DNA of 64,000 nucleotides from Pigmentiphaga sp. NML030171 (GCF_002188635.1 NZ_NINX01000040.1:62001-126000), one strand, 5' to 3'; positions 51,698-60,753 are shown, numbered from the stretch's first letter. Notes: generated by a model from the letters alone, not told the origin. Made by a program: numbers and translations.

Positions 51698-52447
51698 ATG
51701 TCCCGCATCCGCCATGCCGCCCTGTTGCTTGCCTTCGCCCTGCCGTTTCAGGCTTGCGCCCAGGAGATCACCGTATCGGCCGCGGCCAGCCTGACCAACG
51801 CCTTCAAGGACCTCGGCAAGCAATTCGAGCAACGGCATCCCGGCACCACGGTGCGGCTCAACTTCGCGGCCTCGGGCACGCTGCTCCAGCAGATGAGCCA
51901 GGGCGCGCCGGTGGACGTGTTCGCCAGCGCCGACCAGGCCACGATGGACAAGGCCGTGGCGCAGAACCTGATCGACGTGCCGACGCGGCGCGATTTCGCC
52001 GCCAACAGCCTGGTGCTGGTCACGCCCGCGCAGGGCGGTCCTGCCATCGCCTCGCTGCAGGACCTGGCCGGCGCGCCGGTCAAGCGCATCGCCGTCGGCA
52101 AGCTCGCCACGGTGCCGGTGGGCAACTACACCAGGCAGGCGCTGGACCGCGCCGGCCTGTGGACCGCGCTCGAACCCAAGTTCATCCAGGCCGACAGCGT
52201 GCGCCAGGTGCTGGACTACGTGAGCCGGGGCGAGGTGGACGCCGGCTTCGTCTACCGTACCGACGCGGCCATCATGCAGGACAAGGTCAGGATCACGCTG
52301 ACCGCCGGCGGCCATACGCCGGTGACCTATCCCGTGGCGGTGCTGTCCGGCAGCAAGCACCAGGCGCAGGCCAGGGCCTTCATCGACTTCCTGCTGTCCG
52401 CGCCCGGCCAGCAGGTGCTGGACCGCTACGGATTCGGCAAGCCGTGA
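51698..52447 (+). CDS. modA: Molybdate-binding periplasmic protein
   Basis: The 249-residue protein has signal peptide HAALLLAFALPFQACA and mature ITVSAAASLTNAFKDLGKQF. The ModA ligand-site motifs ASLTNAF, FAASGTLLQQ and VDVFASADQATM are present, with VKRIAVGKLATVPVGNYTRQ further on. GAAGGAA precedes the ATG. Its stop overlaps the modC GTG start by 4 bp. It binds molybdate (and probably tungstate) in the periplasm. Confidence 0.93.
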   Translation: MSRIRHAALLLAFALPFQACAQEITVSAAASLTNAFKDLGKQFEQRHPGTTVRLNFAASGTLLQQMSQGAPVDVFASADQATMDKAVAQNLIDVPTRRDFAANSLVLVTPAQGGPAIASLQDLAGAPVKRIAVGKLATVPVGNYTRQALDRAGLWTALEPKFIQADSVRQVLDYVSRGEVDAGFVYRTDAAIMQDKVRITLTAGGHTPVTYPVAVLSGSKHQAQARAFIDFLLSAPGQQVLDRYGFGKP

Positions 52448-53226
52448 TCGATGTCGACATCGCGCTGACGGTGCGCGACGGCAGCCGGCGCTTCGACCTG
52501 GCGGCTCGCTTCGCCTCCGATGCGCCCTTCGTCGCGCTGTACGGGCCGTCGGGCTCGGGCAAGTCGCTGACCCTGCAGGCGGTGGCCGGACTGCTGCGGC
52601 CCGGAGCCGGCCACATCCGGCTGGACGGCCGGACCCTGTTCGACGCCGCGCAAGGCATCGACGTCGCGCCGCCCGCGCGCGGTATCGGCTACCTGTTCCA
52701 GCATTACGCGCTGTTCCCGCATCTGTCGGTGCGCCAGAACATCGCCTTCGGCCTGACCTCGTGGCGCCGTCGTCGCCTGTCGCCCGAGGACGGGCGGCGC
52801 GTGCAGGCCCTGATCGACCGCTTCGGGCTGACCGCCATGGCCGGCAGCCGGCCCGGCGTGCTGTCGGGCGGCCAGCAACAACGCGTGGCGTTGGCGCGGG
52901 CCCTGGCCTGCCAGCCCCGCGCCCTGTTGCTGGACGAACCCTTCGCCGCGTTGAATCCCATGCTGCGCGGCGAACTGCGCAAGGAGCTGGCCGAGGTAGC
53001 GCGGCAGTGGGGCATCCCCGTGCTGATGATCACGCATGATATCGACGACGTGCTGGAGCTGGCCAATGTCGCCTTTCTTTACCAGGACGGGCAGGTCACG
53101 CGCAAAGTGAACCTGCGCAGCGGACAAAGCCGCGATTTCGTCCGCCGCGCACTGGGTGACGACGCGCCGGCCGAGACGCCGATGCGCCAGCGCCTGCGCA
53201 CGCTGCTGAACCCGGGCGCGTCCTGA
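52444..53226 (+). CDS. modC: Molybdate ABC transporter ATPase, short form without MOP domain
   Basis: The 260-residue ABC ATPase has Walker A GPSGSGKSLTLQ, Q-loop FQHYALFPHLSV, signature LSGGQQQRVALARAL, Walker B ALLLDEPFAAL and the switch His in MITHDIDD. It starts with GTG in the GTGA overlap with modA. It is about 90 residues shorter than E. coli ModC because the C-terminal MOP/TOBE regulatory domain is missing, matching the similarly shortened ModE-like regulator upstream. Confidence 0.9.
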   Translation: MIDVDIALTVRDGSRRFDLAARFASDAPFVALYGPSGSGKSLTLQAVAGLLRPGAGHIRLDGRTLFDAAQGIDVAPPARGIGYLFQHYALFPHLSVRQNIAFGLTSWRRRRLSPEDGRRVQALIDRFGLTAMAGSRPGVLSGGQQQRVALARALACQPRALLLDEPFAALNPMLRGELRKELAEVARQWGIPVLMITHDIDDVLELANVAFLYQDGQVTRKVNLRSGQSRDFVRRALGDDAPAETPMRQRLRTLLNPGAS

Positions 53227-53296
53227 ACGCACGGCGTTAGAATCGTCGATCAGACGACTCTGCGGTGGCACGCTGCGCGCGGCCGCCCGCCATTCC

Positions 53297-54244
53297 ATGC
53301 CACCCTTCGACCGTTCCGCCGCCGTGGGCTTCGGCCTCAATCCGCTCGACCGCATGTCCGAGGCGCGCGCCGACGGCGAGTTCGTCCGGGCGCGCCGGCA
53401 CGATGCGGCGGCCCGGTTCATGGTTTTCGTCGGCGACGTGCCCCTGCTGGATGCGAGCGGCGCCGCGCCTTCCCCCCTGTTCACCGCCGAGGCCTGGATA
53501 GGCCTGGGACCCGCGCGGCAGGAGATCTTCCTGGGGCAGGACGAGCAGGGCCGCCCGCTGTTCGCCGTGGCCCTGGACGGCGGGCTGGCCGAGGCGGCCG
53601 CCTCCCGGTCCGGGCTGGAACTGCTGGACCTGCGCAGCATCGCCATGCGCGGCCTGTTCCCGCCCGACGTGCTGGGCGAACTGGGCGGCGCCAAGGCCAT
53701 CCTGAGCTGGCACGACCGGCATCGCTATTGCGCCAACTGCGGCGAGCCCAGCCGCGTGGCCTGCGCGGGCTGGCGCCGCGACTGTCCGGCCTGCGGCGCC
53801 CAGCACTTTCCGCGCGTGGACCCGGTGGTGATCATGCTGGCGGTGGACGGCGACCGCTGCCTGCTGGGCCGCCAGCCGCGCTTCGCGGCGGGCATGTACT
53901 CGGCCCTGGCGGGTTTCCTGGAGCCGGGCGAGACCATCGAGGACGCCGTGCGGCGCGAGATCCGAGAGGAAGCGGGCATCGCCTGCGCCGAGGTGGCCTA
54001 CTTCGCGTCGCAGCCCTGGCCCTTCCCGTCGTCGCTGATGATAGGCTGCTTCGCCCGCGCGCAAGGCACCGGCATCGTGATCGACCGCAACGAGCTGGAA
54101 GACGCGCGCTGGTTCACCCGCGAGGAAGTCCGCCAGATGCTGGACGGCACGCATCCCGAGGGGCTGTCCGCGCCCAGGCCCTACGCCATCGCCCATCACC
54201 TGGTGCGGGCCTTCGTTGAAGGGACCGGTCCCGCGCTGGGTTGA
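53297..54244 (+). CDS. nudC: NAD(H) pyrophosphatase / RNA-decapping hydrolase NudC
   Basis: This 315-residue Nudix enzyme has a zinc ribbon (YCANCGEP then CPACG) followed by the Nudix box GFLEPGETIEDAVRREIREE and the NudC-specific SQPWPFPSSLM. It cleaves NAD(H) to NMN and AMP and removes NAD caps from RNA. It starts about 70 bp after modC and may be cotranscribed, though functionally unrelated. The gap 54245-54359 after it is GC-rich without a clear hairpin. Confidence 0.93.
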   Translation: MPPFDRSAAVGFGLNPLDRMSEARADGEFVRARRHDAAARFMVFVGDVPLLDASGAAPSPLFTAEAWIGLGPARQEIFLGQDEQGRPLFAVALDGGLAEAAASRSGLELLDLRSIAMRGLFPPDVLGELGGAKAILSWHDRHRYCANCGEPSRVACAGWRRDCPACGAQHFPRVDPVVIMLAVDGDRCLLGRQPRFAAGMYSALAGFLEPGETIEDAVRREIREEAGIACAEVAYFASQPWPFPSSLMIGCFARAQGTGIVIDRNELEDARWFTREEVRQMLDGTHPEGLSAPRPYAIAHHLVRAFVEGTGPALG

Positions 54245-54359
54245 GCGCAGGCCGGGCGGCCTGGGAGCCTGGGGCGCGCGGGGGGACGATCCCCGGAAGC
54301 GGGGGGGCCGGAGCCGGACCGGCGGATTAGGACTTCCCTCCATATAGTTTCAAAATTGT

Positions 54360-54746
54360 TTACATCGGAACAAGTTTATGGACGAGCGTGAAGTCGCCGG
54401 CCGGGTCGAAGGGCAGCGACTTGTACAGCCCCGGCGCCGCCGAATGGCCCGAGGCCATGAAGAACAGCGTGTAGCCGTCGGGCGGGGCCTTGGCCACGAA
54501 GTTCGCGCCCAGCGTGCCGCCCGCGCCGGGCTTGCCCTCGACGTAGGCGGTCTGGCCCAGGCGTTCGGTCAGTTGCTGCGCCAGCAGGCGCGCCTGGATG
54601 TCCACCGCGCCGCCGGCGGTGAAACCGTGGATCAGGCGGACGGGCTTGGCGGGCCTGGCATCCTGGGCCAGCGCGCGGGCGCCGGGCAGGGTGGCGGCGG
54701 CCCCGGCCAGCGTGGCCAGGTCGCGGATGAATCGGCGGCGTGTCAT
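54360..54746 (-). pseudogene. Truncated Bug-family (TctC) receptor
   Basis: Only 128 codons remain, against about 320 for intact members. The N-terminus is complete: a twin-arginine-like signal (TRRRFIRDLATLAGAAATLP), KPVRLIHGFTAGGAVDIQAR and the Bug hairpin VEGKPGAGGTLGANFVAKAP, up to PAGDFTLVHKLVPM. There it stops at a TAA in a suddenly AT-rich stretch (54340-54375). The second lobe is missing, so ligand binding is unlikely. The ATG overlaps the amidohydrolase stop (ATGA), so it was the second gene of that operon. A deletion between here and nudC is the simplest explanation. Confidence 0.8.
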
Positions 54747-56164
54747 ACCAGGAACCTCCCGGGTTGGGGTCCGCGCTCGACCGGCACGCTCTTGAACGAG
54801 CCTTCCTGGAAGAGGCGCAGGCGGGACGCCAGCAGTTCGTCCGTCAGGCGGGCGAGGCGGCCGGCGTCGAAGACGAGGCGGCCGTCGCGCTTGACGAAGC
54901 GGCCCGCCACCATGACGTTCTCGATGTCCGAGGTTTCCGCGTACATGACGACGATGTGCGCGGGATTGCCGCCGGCATGGGCGGGAAAGATGTTCATGCC
55001 GCGCGTGTCGATCATGATCAGGTCGGCCTGCTTGCCCGGCGCCAGCGAGCCGGTCTTGCCGTCCAGGCCGAAGGCCTTGGCCCCGCCCATGGTGGCCCAG
55101 TAGATGGCGTCGCGCGTCAGCGTGGAGTGCTGCGTGCTGGCCGGCCACTTGCCTTCGGCGTGCAGGCTGCGGTTGTCCAGTTCGCGCTGGTGCAGGAAGG
55201 CATGGCGCATGACCCACAGCATGGAACTGTTGAAATAGGGATCGCAGTCCGTTCCCAGCGAGGGCGTGGCGCCGTGCTTGACCAGGCGTCCCAGCATGGC
55301 CGGCTGCTCGTAGTTCAGCATTTCGGTCAGGTTGGTGGCGGTGATGGTGCAGCCGGCGTCCAGCACGATCTTCAGTTCGGTGTCGTCGAAGCAGTTGCCG
55401 TCGCCGATGTTGTGGTCCGGGCCCAGCAAGCCTTCGCGGGCCAGGCGCGGATAGCCGTCCTCGACCACGCGCTTGCCCTTGCGGCCATAGGTGTGGGCGG
55501 AGTTGAACAGGCCGTATTCGCGCGCCAGGCGAATGTCGTGGACGGCCACGTCGTACTCGCCCCAGTCCGGGCCCAGGATGGCCATGGCCAGCGTGACGAG
55601 CCCGTCGTCGGTGGCCAGCCGGCCGGTGCGCAGGCGATGGATCTCGTCGCGCGGGAAAGGCTGCTTGTAGTAGGGGACGGCGCCCTCGCGCTCGGGCGGC
55701 TTGACCGTGCCGCGCGCGAACACGGCGCGTATGCCCGATTCCTCCAGCGCGTCGATGGCGGCGTCGGTCATCTCGGCGTCGCGCAGGATGTGGCACCAGT
55801 CGACGATGGTGGTGGTGCCGTTGCGCAACTGGTTCAGCGCGCCCAGCAGGTTGCCTAGGTAGACGTCGCGAGCGGTGTAGTAGGTGGCCAGTTTCTTGTG
55901 CAGGTTGGCATGGTAGTCGCGGCTGCCGACCCAGTCGGCGCCGATGCCGCGCAGCTGGAATTCCCAGGTATGGATATGGGCGTTGACCATGCCCGGCATG
56001 ACGATGCGGTGCGTGCCGTCCACCACCTCGTCGGCGGCCGCGTTCAGGCCGGGGCCGATGGCGGCGATCCTGTCGCCTTCGATGAGGATGTCGGCCTGGG
56101 CGAAGTCGCCCACGGCGGGATCCATGGAAAGAATGGAAGCGTTCCTGATCAGCGTGCGGCTCAT
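54743..56164 (-). CDS. Amidohydrolase-superfamily deaminase/chlorohydrolase (TrzN/AtzB/SsnA-like)
   Basis: The 473-residue metal-dependent hydrolase has the HxH motif in MPGMVNAHIHTWEF, His in FNSAHTYGRKGK, the Asp site GTDCDPYFNSSM, and the end motif TGSLAPGKQADLIMIDTRG typical of cytosine deaminase/chlorohydrolase relatives. It removes amino, chloro or similar groups from N-heterocycles or related compounds; the substrate is unknown. GAGGGGA precedes the ATG at 56164. It is divergent from a LysR gene and cotranscribed with the truncated Bug gene. Confidence 0.87.
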   Translation of the reverse strand: MSRTLIRNASILSMDPAVGDFAQADILIEGDRIAAIGPGLNAAADEVVDGTHRIVMPGMVNAHIHTWEFQLRGIGADWVGSRDYHANLHKKLATYYTARDVYLGNLLGALNQLRNGTTTIVDWCHILRDAEMTDAAIDALEESGIRAVFARGTVKPPEREGAVPYYKQPFPRDEIHRLRTGRLATDDGLVTLAMAILGPDWGEYDVAVHDIRLAREYGLFNSAHTYGRKGKRVVEDGYPRLAREGLLGPDHNIGDGNCFDDTELKIVLDAGCTITATNLTEMLNYEQPAMLGRLVKHGATPSLGTDCDPYFNSSMLWVMRHAFLHQRELDNRSLHAEGKWPASTQHSTLTRDAIYWATMGGAKAFGLDGKTGSLAPGKQADLIMIDTRGMNIFPAHAGGNPAHIVVMYAETSDIENVMVAGRFVKRDGRLVFDAGRLARLTDELLASRLRLFQEGSFKSVPVERGPQPGRFLV

Positions 56165-56337
56165 GTGTCCCCTCGGATGCGATGGCGGAGATCCCCGGGG
56201 CCCGGGCCACCAGGCCGTGGGCCGCCGGGTGGGCGGAGGCAGGACGCGCGCGACTGCGTGTGGAAGCCATGTTGACATTTTCCACATCGGCGATAAACAT
56301 CGTCAGATCAAAAAATTGCTTCCAATCCGGAAAAAAT

Positions 56338-57258
56338 ATGGACCGGTTCGTGGCGATGTCGGTGTTCCGCAAGGTCGTCGAGCACGAAAGCTTCACGCTG
56401 GCCGCGCGCCAGCTGGGCATGTCGGTCGGATCGGTCAGCAAGTACCTGACGTGGCTGGAGCTGCACCTGGGCACCTCGCTGGTGGCCCGCACCACGCGCC
56501 GCCTGAACGTGACGGAGGCGGGCCGCAGCTACTACGCGCAGTGCGCGCGGCTGCTGGATGACCTGGAGGAAGTCGAGCGTTCGGCCGCGTCGATGCAGAC
56601 CATGCCGCGCGGCGTGTTGAAGGTGCGCGCGCCGGTTTCGCTGGACTACGCGGGCTTCGGCGTCATGATGGGCGAGTTCCTGCGGCAGTTTCCCGCCGTC
56701 AAGGTCGAGATGACGCTGAACGACCGCTTCGTCGACCTGGACGACGAAGGCTACGACGTTGCGCTGGCCCTGGGCAGCAACCAGAAATACGTCAACCACC
56801 CCACGCATGCCACCCGCGCCATCGCCCGCATGACGCGCACCGTGGCGGCCTCGCCCGGCTACCTGTCGGGGCGCGAGGCGCCCGCTGCGCCGCAGGACCT
56901 GAAGCGGCACGACTGCCTGATCTACGACCGGGGGCCGGCGCCGGACGAATGGCATTTCTCGGATGGCCGCACCGAGCGCATGGTGCATGTGGGCGGCAGC
57001 CTGCGCAGCAACAACAGCCAGGTGCTCAAGGATGCGCTGCTGGGCGGCTCGGGCCTGGCCATGCTGCCGACCTTCATGATCGCGCAGGCGCTGGACGAAG
57101 GGCGGCTGGTACCGGTGCTGCCCGGCTGGACGCCGGCGTCGCGCACCCTGTACGTGATCCACCCGCGGCCGCGGCATTCGTCGCTGAAGATACGCGAGTT
57201 CGTCGAATTCGTGTCGGCGTGCTTCGAGCGGGATCCGCGCTGGCGGCTGGCGTCCTAG
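56338..57258 (+). CDS. LysR-family transcriptional regulator (CrgA/AaeR-like group)
   Basis: The 306-residue protein starts MDRFVAMSVFRKVVEHESFT with HTH LAARQLGMSVGSVSKYLTWL. The effector domain begins GVLKVRAPVSLDYAGFGVMM and has LNDRFVDLDDEGYDVALALG. The ATG at 56338 gives the canonical LysR start. A TTGACA at 56272-56277 in the AT-rich divergent gap could be its -35 box. It probably regulates the amidohydrolase-Bug operon. Its stop overlaps the last bases of the opposing histidine kinase gene. Confidence 0.9.
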   Translation: MDRFVAMSVFRKVVEHESFTLAARQLGMSVGSVSKYLTWLELHLGTSLVARTTRRLNVTEAGRSYYAQCARLLDDLEEVERSAASMQTMPRGVLKVRAPVSLDYAGFGVMMGEFLRQFPAVKVEMTLNDRFVDLDDEGYDVALALGSNQKYVNHPTHATRAIARMTRTVAASPGYLSGREAPAAPQDLKRHDCLIYDRGPAPDEWHFSDGRTERMVHVGGSLRSNNSQVLKDALLGGSGLAMLPTFMIAQALDEGRLVPVLPGWTPASRTLYVIHPRPRHSSLKIREFVEFVSACFERDPRWRLAS

Positions 57259-57932
57259 CGCGCCAGTCCGATGACCGCGATGATCCGCCCGAAGGCCACG
57301 GACCGGTCGATGGTCAGCGAGCCGCCGTGCTGTTCGCAGATGCGCCCGGCCAGCCGCAGCCCGAAGCCGGCATCGGCCGGCAGCTCGAATTCCGGAGGAA
57401 AGCCCACGCCTTCGTCCTCGACGATCACGGTGACCAGGCCGGGGCCGTACTCCACGTCGAGATGGACGTTGCCGGCGCCGTACTTGACGGCATTGGTCGC
57501 CAGCTCGATCAGGACCGAGCCGAGCGACATCGCGGCTTCCCCATCCAGCGGAACCGCGCCGTTGGAGACGATGGCCAGCATGCGGTCCGAGCGGGGATCG
57601 ATCAGCGCCGATTGCAGGTGCCGGGCCAGGTCGGCCAGGTAGGTGGCGGCGTCGGGCGCCGCCTCGGGCTCATGCCGGTAGGCATGGTCGTGCAGCCGCA
57701 CCAGGCTTTCGATGCGGCTGACCGCGATACCGAGTTCGCGGCGCACGTCCTCGTTGTCGGAGCGCCTGGCCTGGACCTGCAGGGCGCTGGAAAGAAGATG
57801 CAGGCCGTTGCGCATGCGATGGTGCAGTTCGCGCAGCCGCAATTCGTGGGTGGTGCTGGCGTCCTCGGAGGACGGAGTGGAGACCGGATCGGCTGGCGGG
57901 GCGTCGTGTTGCGGAACGCGCTTGCTTGTCAT
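57255..57932 (-). CDS. HisKA_2/HWE-type soluble sensor histidine kinase
   Basis: The 225-residue cytosolic kinase has a phospho-acceptor His38 in LRELHHRMRNGLHLLSSALQ, the HisKA_2 pattern. The HATPase domain has SVLIELATNAVKYGAGNVHL, VEDEGVGFP and GFGLRLAGRICEQHGG. It has no transmembrane or sensor domain of its own; a 30-residue disordered leader precedes the H-box. It lies downstream of the PAS-LuxR protein and the CsbD-like microprotein, so it may form a general stress signalling unit with them. No response regulator is adjacent. Confidence 0.85.
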   Translation of the reverse strand: MTSKRVPQHDAPPADPVSTPSSEDASTTHELRLRELHHRMRNGLHLLSSALQVQARRSDNEDVRRELGIAVSRIESLVRLHDHAYRHEPEAAPDAATYLADLARHLQSALIDPRSDRMLAIVSNGAVPLDGEAAMSLGSVLIELATNAVKYGAGNVHLDVEYGPGLVTVIVEDEGVGFPPEFELPADAGFGLRLAGRICEQHGGSLTIDRSVAFGRIIAVIGLAR

Positions 57933-58023
57933 GTAGGCTGCTGGTGGACCGGGTGCGAAGGTCCCGGTTGGAATGGGACGGCGGCCGCTGGGTCCGGGAC
58001 CGGGACCGGGGGCCACCGCTGCG

Positions 58024-58086
58024 TCATTTCTCGTTCAGGTCGCCACGCAGCTTGTCTTTGGCTTCGCCGATGCGATCCTTGTCCAT
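58024..58086 (-). CDS. CsbD-like microprotein of 20 residues
   Basis: A strong Shine-Dalgarno (GAGGAG, 5 nt spacing) precedes an ATG encoding MDKDRIGEAKDKLRGDLNEK and a TGA. The composition and the pattern 'DKDRI-GEAK-KLRG' match the N-terminal repeat of CsbD-family stress proteins, which are normally about 60-70 residues. It lies between the PAS-LuxR gene and the histidine kinase gene on the same strand. It may be a genuine microprotein, a shortened CsbD remnant, or a translational-coupling leader. Confidence 0.6.
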   Translation of the reverse strand: MDKDRIGEAKDKLRGDLNEK

Positions 58087-58221
58087 GCGAACTCCTCATC
58101 GATGGTAAGGGTGCCGTCCGTTGCCGGACTGGGGGAGGAACAGACTGTAGCGTCGAGCCGGGACAGCGGCTAGATGAGTCCGTACCAGCGGCGATAGTAT
58201 TTCTGTCCCGAAGACGGCGGC

Positions 58222-59733
58222 CTAGCGGGGACGCGCGTGCCGTCTTCCCTTGGCCGGCGCTTCGTAGCCGGTGACGCCGCGCTGGCGCGCCCAGACGATG
58301 GCGTCGCTGCGGCGATGCACGCCGATCTTGCTGTACAGCATCGCGATGTGGTTGCGCACCGTATTGGGCGACACCCGCATCGCCGCCGCGATCTGCTCGT
58401 TGTTCTCGCCCTGGCACATGCGTCCCAGGACTTCGTATTCGCGCGGCGTCAGCTCCGACAGCGCCGCGGTGCTGGCAAGCGCGTCCTGCGGACGCCGGAT
58501 CTGGGCCAGCTTCTCGATGACGGTGCGGCTGAACCACGAGGCGTCCTGCATGACCGCGTCGATGGCCGCGACCAGCTCTTCCTCGCCGCGCTTGCGGTCG
58601 GTGATGTCCTGGATCGCCACGAGCACGCAGGCCTGGCCATTGATGGTGGCGGTCTCGGCCGACAGCAGGCAGTCCAGCACGTCTCCCCCGCGCGTGCGCA
58701 AGGCGACTTCGGCGTTGCGCACGCTGCCGGTGGCATCCAGGTCGTCCTTCAGCTTGCGATGGACGGCGGCATCGGCCCACAGGTGCAGATCGGCCGGCGT
58801 CTTGGCCAGGACTTCCGGGGCCTCGTGGCCGGTGGCGGCGATGAAGGCCTCGTTCACGGCCATCAGCGCGAAGTCGCCGCGATTGCACACCGCCATCGGC
58901 ACGGGAGCCAGCATGAAGGCCTTCGAGAAGCGTTCCTCGGTCTGGCGCAGGGCGTCCTCGGCGCGGCGGCGGGGCTCCAGGTCCATGAAGGTGAAGAGCA
59001 TGCACGGGTCCTCGCAGACCTCGAGAGGTTGGCCGGCCACGATCACCAGCTTGGTGCCGCCGTCCTTCAGGCGCAGCGTGGCTTCCATCTGGGGGATGGT
59101 GCGTCCCTGTTGGAGCAGGCGTATCGCCTCGTCGCGCCGCGCCGCTTCGTTGAGCACGTCGAGTTCATACATGGAACGACCCAGGACTTCTTCCCGGTCA
59201 TGTCCGGTCATGTCCAGGAAACCCTGGTTGACCTTGATGTAGCGCAGATCGGTCAGGCCGCAGATGATGGCGGGCGCCGGGTTCGTACTGAAGGCGCGCT
59301 CGAAGCGTTCCTCCGCGCCGTACCGGTCCGTCGCGTCCTGGATCACGAGCACCAGGGCCTCGGGTTCCTCGGACGCGCCGGTCAGGACCAGGCCGCGCAC
59401 CTGGTGAATGCGGCGGAATGATTCGTCGGCGGGGCGGGTCACTTCGACCACGACGTCCGTGAAGCTTTCGCCTGCGAGGACCCGCATGATGGGATACTGG
59501 GCGGGAGCCAGGACGTGGTTGTTGCGGTACTTCAGCGTATGGGCGGCAACGTAGTCCTGGGCCGTGCGGCCCAGGGCGGCCAGGTTTCCCGCGCCATGGA
59601 TGGCCAGCGCCGTTTCGTTCGCCCAGACGACCGAACCGTCGGGATCGAGAAGCACGACGCCCTCGGCCAGCCCCGAAATGATCTGCTGCAGCAGGCGCCG
59701 GTCGGCGCGTGGCTTGTCGGTGCTCTTGCTCAT
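58222..59733 (-). CDS. Triple-PAS LuxR-type transcriptional regulator
   Basis: The 503-residue cytosolic protein has three PAS domains (about residues 10-135, 140-260 and 270-395; PAS/PAC ends such as VLVIQDATDR and VAIQDITDRKR). The C-terminal LuxR HTH is LTPREYEVLGRMCQGENNEQ, then RVSPNTVRNHIAMLYSKIGV. It combines sensing and DNA binding in one chain, without a receiver domain. A heme, flavin or small-molecule ligand cannot be assigned. It is the first gene upstream of the CsbD-like microprotein and the HisKA_2 kinase. Confidence 0.88.
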   Translation of the reverse strand: MSKSTDKPRADRRLLQQIISGLAEGVVLLDPDGSVVWANETALAIHGAGNLAALGRTAQDYVAAHTLKYRNNHVLAPAQYPIMRVLAGESFTDVVVEVTRPADESFRRIHQVRGLVLTGASEEPEALVLVIQDATDRYGAEERFERAFSTNPAPAIICGLTDLRYIKVNQGFLDMTGHDREEVLGRSMYELDVLNEAARRDEAIRLLQQGRTIPQMEATLRLKDGGTKLVIVAGQPLEVCEDPCMLFTFMDLEPRRRAEDALRQTEERFSKAFMLAPVPMAVCNRGDFALMAVNEAFIAATGHEAPEVLAKTPADLHLWADAAVHRKLKDDLDATGSVRNAEVALRTRGGDVLDCLLSAETATINGQACVLVAIQDITDRKRGEEELVAAIDAVMQDASWFSRTVIEKLAQIRRPQDALASTAALSELTPREYEVLGRMCQGENNEQIAAAMRVSPNTVRNHIAMLYSKIGVHRRSDAIVWARQRGVTGYEAPAKGRRHARPR

Positions 59734-59787
59734 CCCGGTGCCCCTGTGGGTTGCGTGGCGACTATCGCCGGATGACGCGGTGGGGCT

Positions 59788-60753
59788 TCATCTGGAGTCG
59801 GACCTGGCGCGATGGTGCCGGGCAGTGTATCCCATCGCCCTGTCGGGCGGACTGAGGTCGCCGCCCCATTGCGCGACGATGTCCTGCAACATCGCTGAAA
59901 CCGCCTGGCAGGCCGGGGTCATCACGCCCGATTTGGGCAAGGCCAGCGTGACGTAGCGGCGCAGGTCCGGATTGACCAGGCGGGTGGCCTGCAGCGACCC
60001 CTGGCGCAGTTCGTGCATGATCGAATAAGGCCCGAGGACGGCATATACCGACTGGGTGGCGGCCAGTTCCTTCTGCGCGGTCAGCGAGTCGGCCTCGATC
60101 ACCGCCTGCAGCGCGAAGCCCTTGCTGCGGGCGGTCTCGTCCAGGATGGCGCGCCAGTGGGCGGGCCGCCGGGGCAGCACCAGGGGCAGGTCCTGCAGGC
60201 GCGCGAAATCGACGGAGGGCGCCCGCGTGAGCGTATCGCCGGGGCGCGCCACGAGATAGGTGTGGCCGGTGGCCAGCAGCCGTTCCTCGGCGCTGGCCGG
60301 CTTGTGGAAGCGAAACAGGATGGCCATGTCGACCAGGCCCGCGTCCAGCAGCGCATCGAGTTCCCCGCCCTGCCCCTCGCGCACGTTCAGGCGGATCAGG
60401 GGGTATTGCTCGCGCACGCGGCCGAACAGCGTGGTCAGGAGCGGATGGGCGGCCGAAGGCAGGATGCCCAGGCGGACCTCGCCCATGGGCACCGTGGACG
60501 TGGAGCGGATCTCGCGGAACAGCTGGTCGGTGTCGGCCAGCCAGGTGCGCACGCGGGCGATGATGTGCTCGCCCAGTTCGGTCAGGACCACGCCGCGGCC
60601 CGTGCGGCGGAACAGCCTGCCGCCGCACTCGCGTTCCAGGTTGCCGATCTGGCGGCTGACGTGCGATTGCACGGTCATGCGCGCGGCCGCCACCTTGGTG
60701 AAGCTGCCGCTTTCGGCCACTTCGACGAACAGTTTCAGATCGGCATGGTTCAT
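59788..60753 (-). CDS. LysR-family transcriptional regulator (Nac/CynR-like)
   Basis: The 321-residue protein begins MNHADLKLFVEVAESGSFTK with HTH ARMTVQSHVSRQIGNLEREC. The effector domain starts GEVRLGILPSAAHPLLTTLF, followed by RLNVREGQGGELDALLDAGL, as in the Nac/CynR-like group. The ATG at 60753 is chosen over an upstream in-frame start at 60777. It is divergent from hyuA with 129 bp between and is the likely regulator of hyuAB. Confidence 0.9.
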   Translation of the reverse strand: MNHADLKLFVEVAESGSFTKVAAARMTVQSHVSRQIGNLERECGGRLFRRTGRGVVLTELGEHIIARVRTWLADTDQLFREIRSTSTVPMGEVRLGILPSAAHPLLTTLFGRVREQYPLIRLNVREGQGGELDALLDAGLVDMAILFRFHKPASAEERLLATGHTYLVARPGDTLTRAPSVDFARLQDLPLVLPRRPAHWRAILDETARSKGFALQAVIEADSLTAQKELAATQSVYAVLGPYSIMHELRQGSLQATRLVNPDLRRYVTLALPKSGVMTPACQAVSAMLQDIVAQWGGDLSPPDRAMGYTARHHRARSDSR

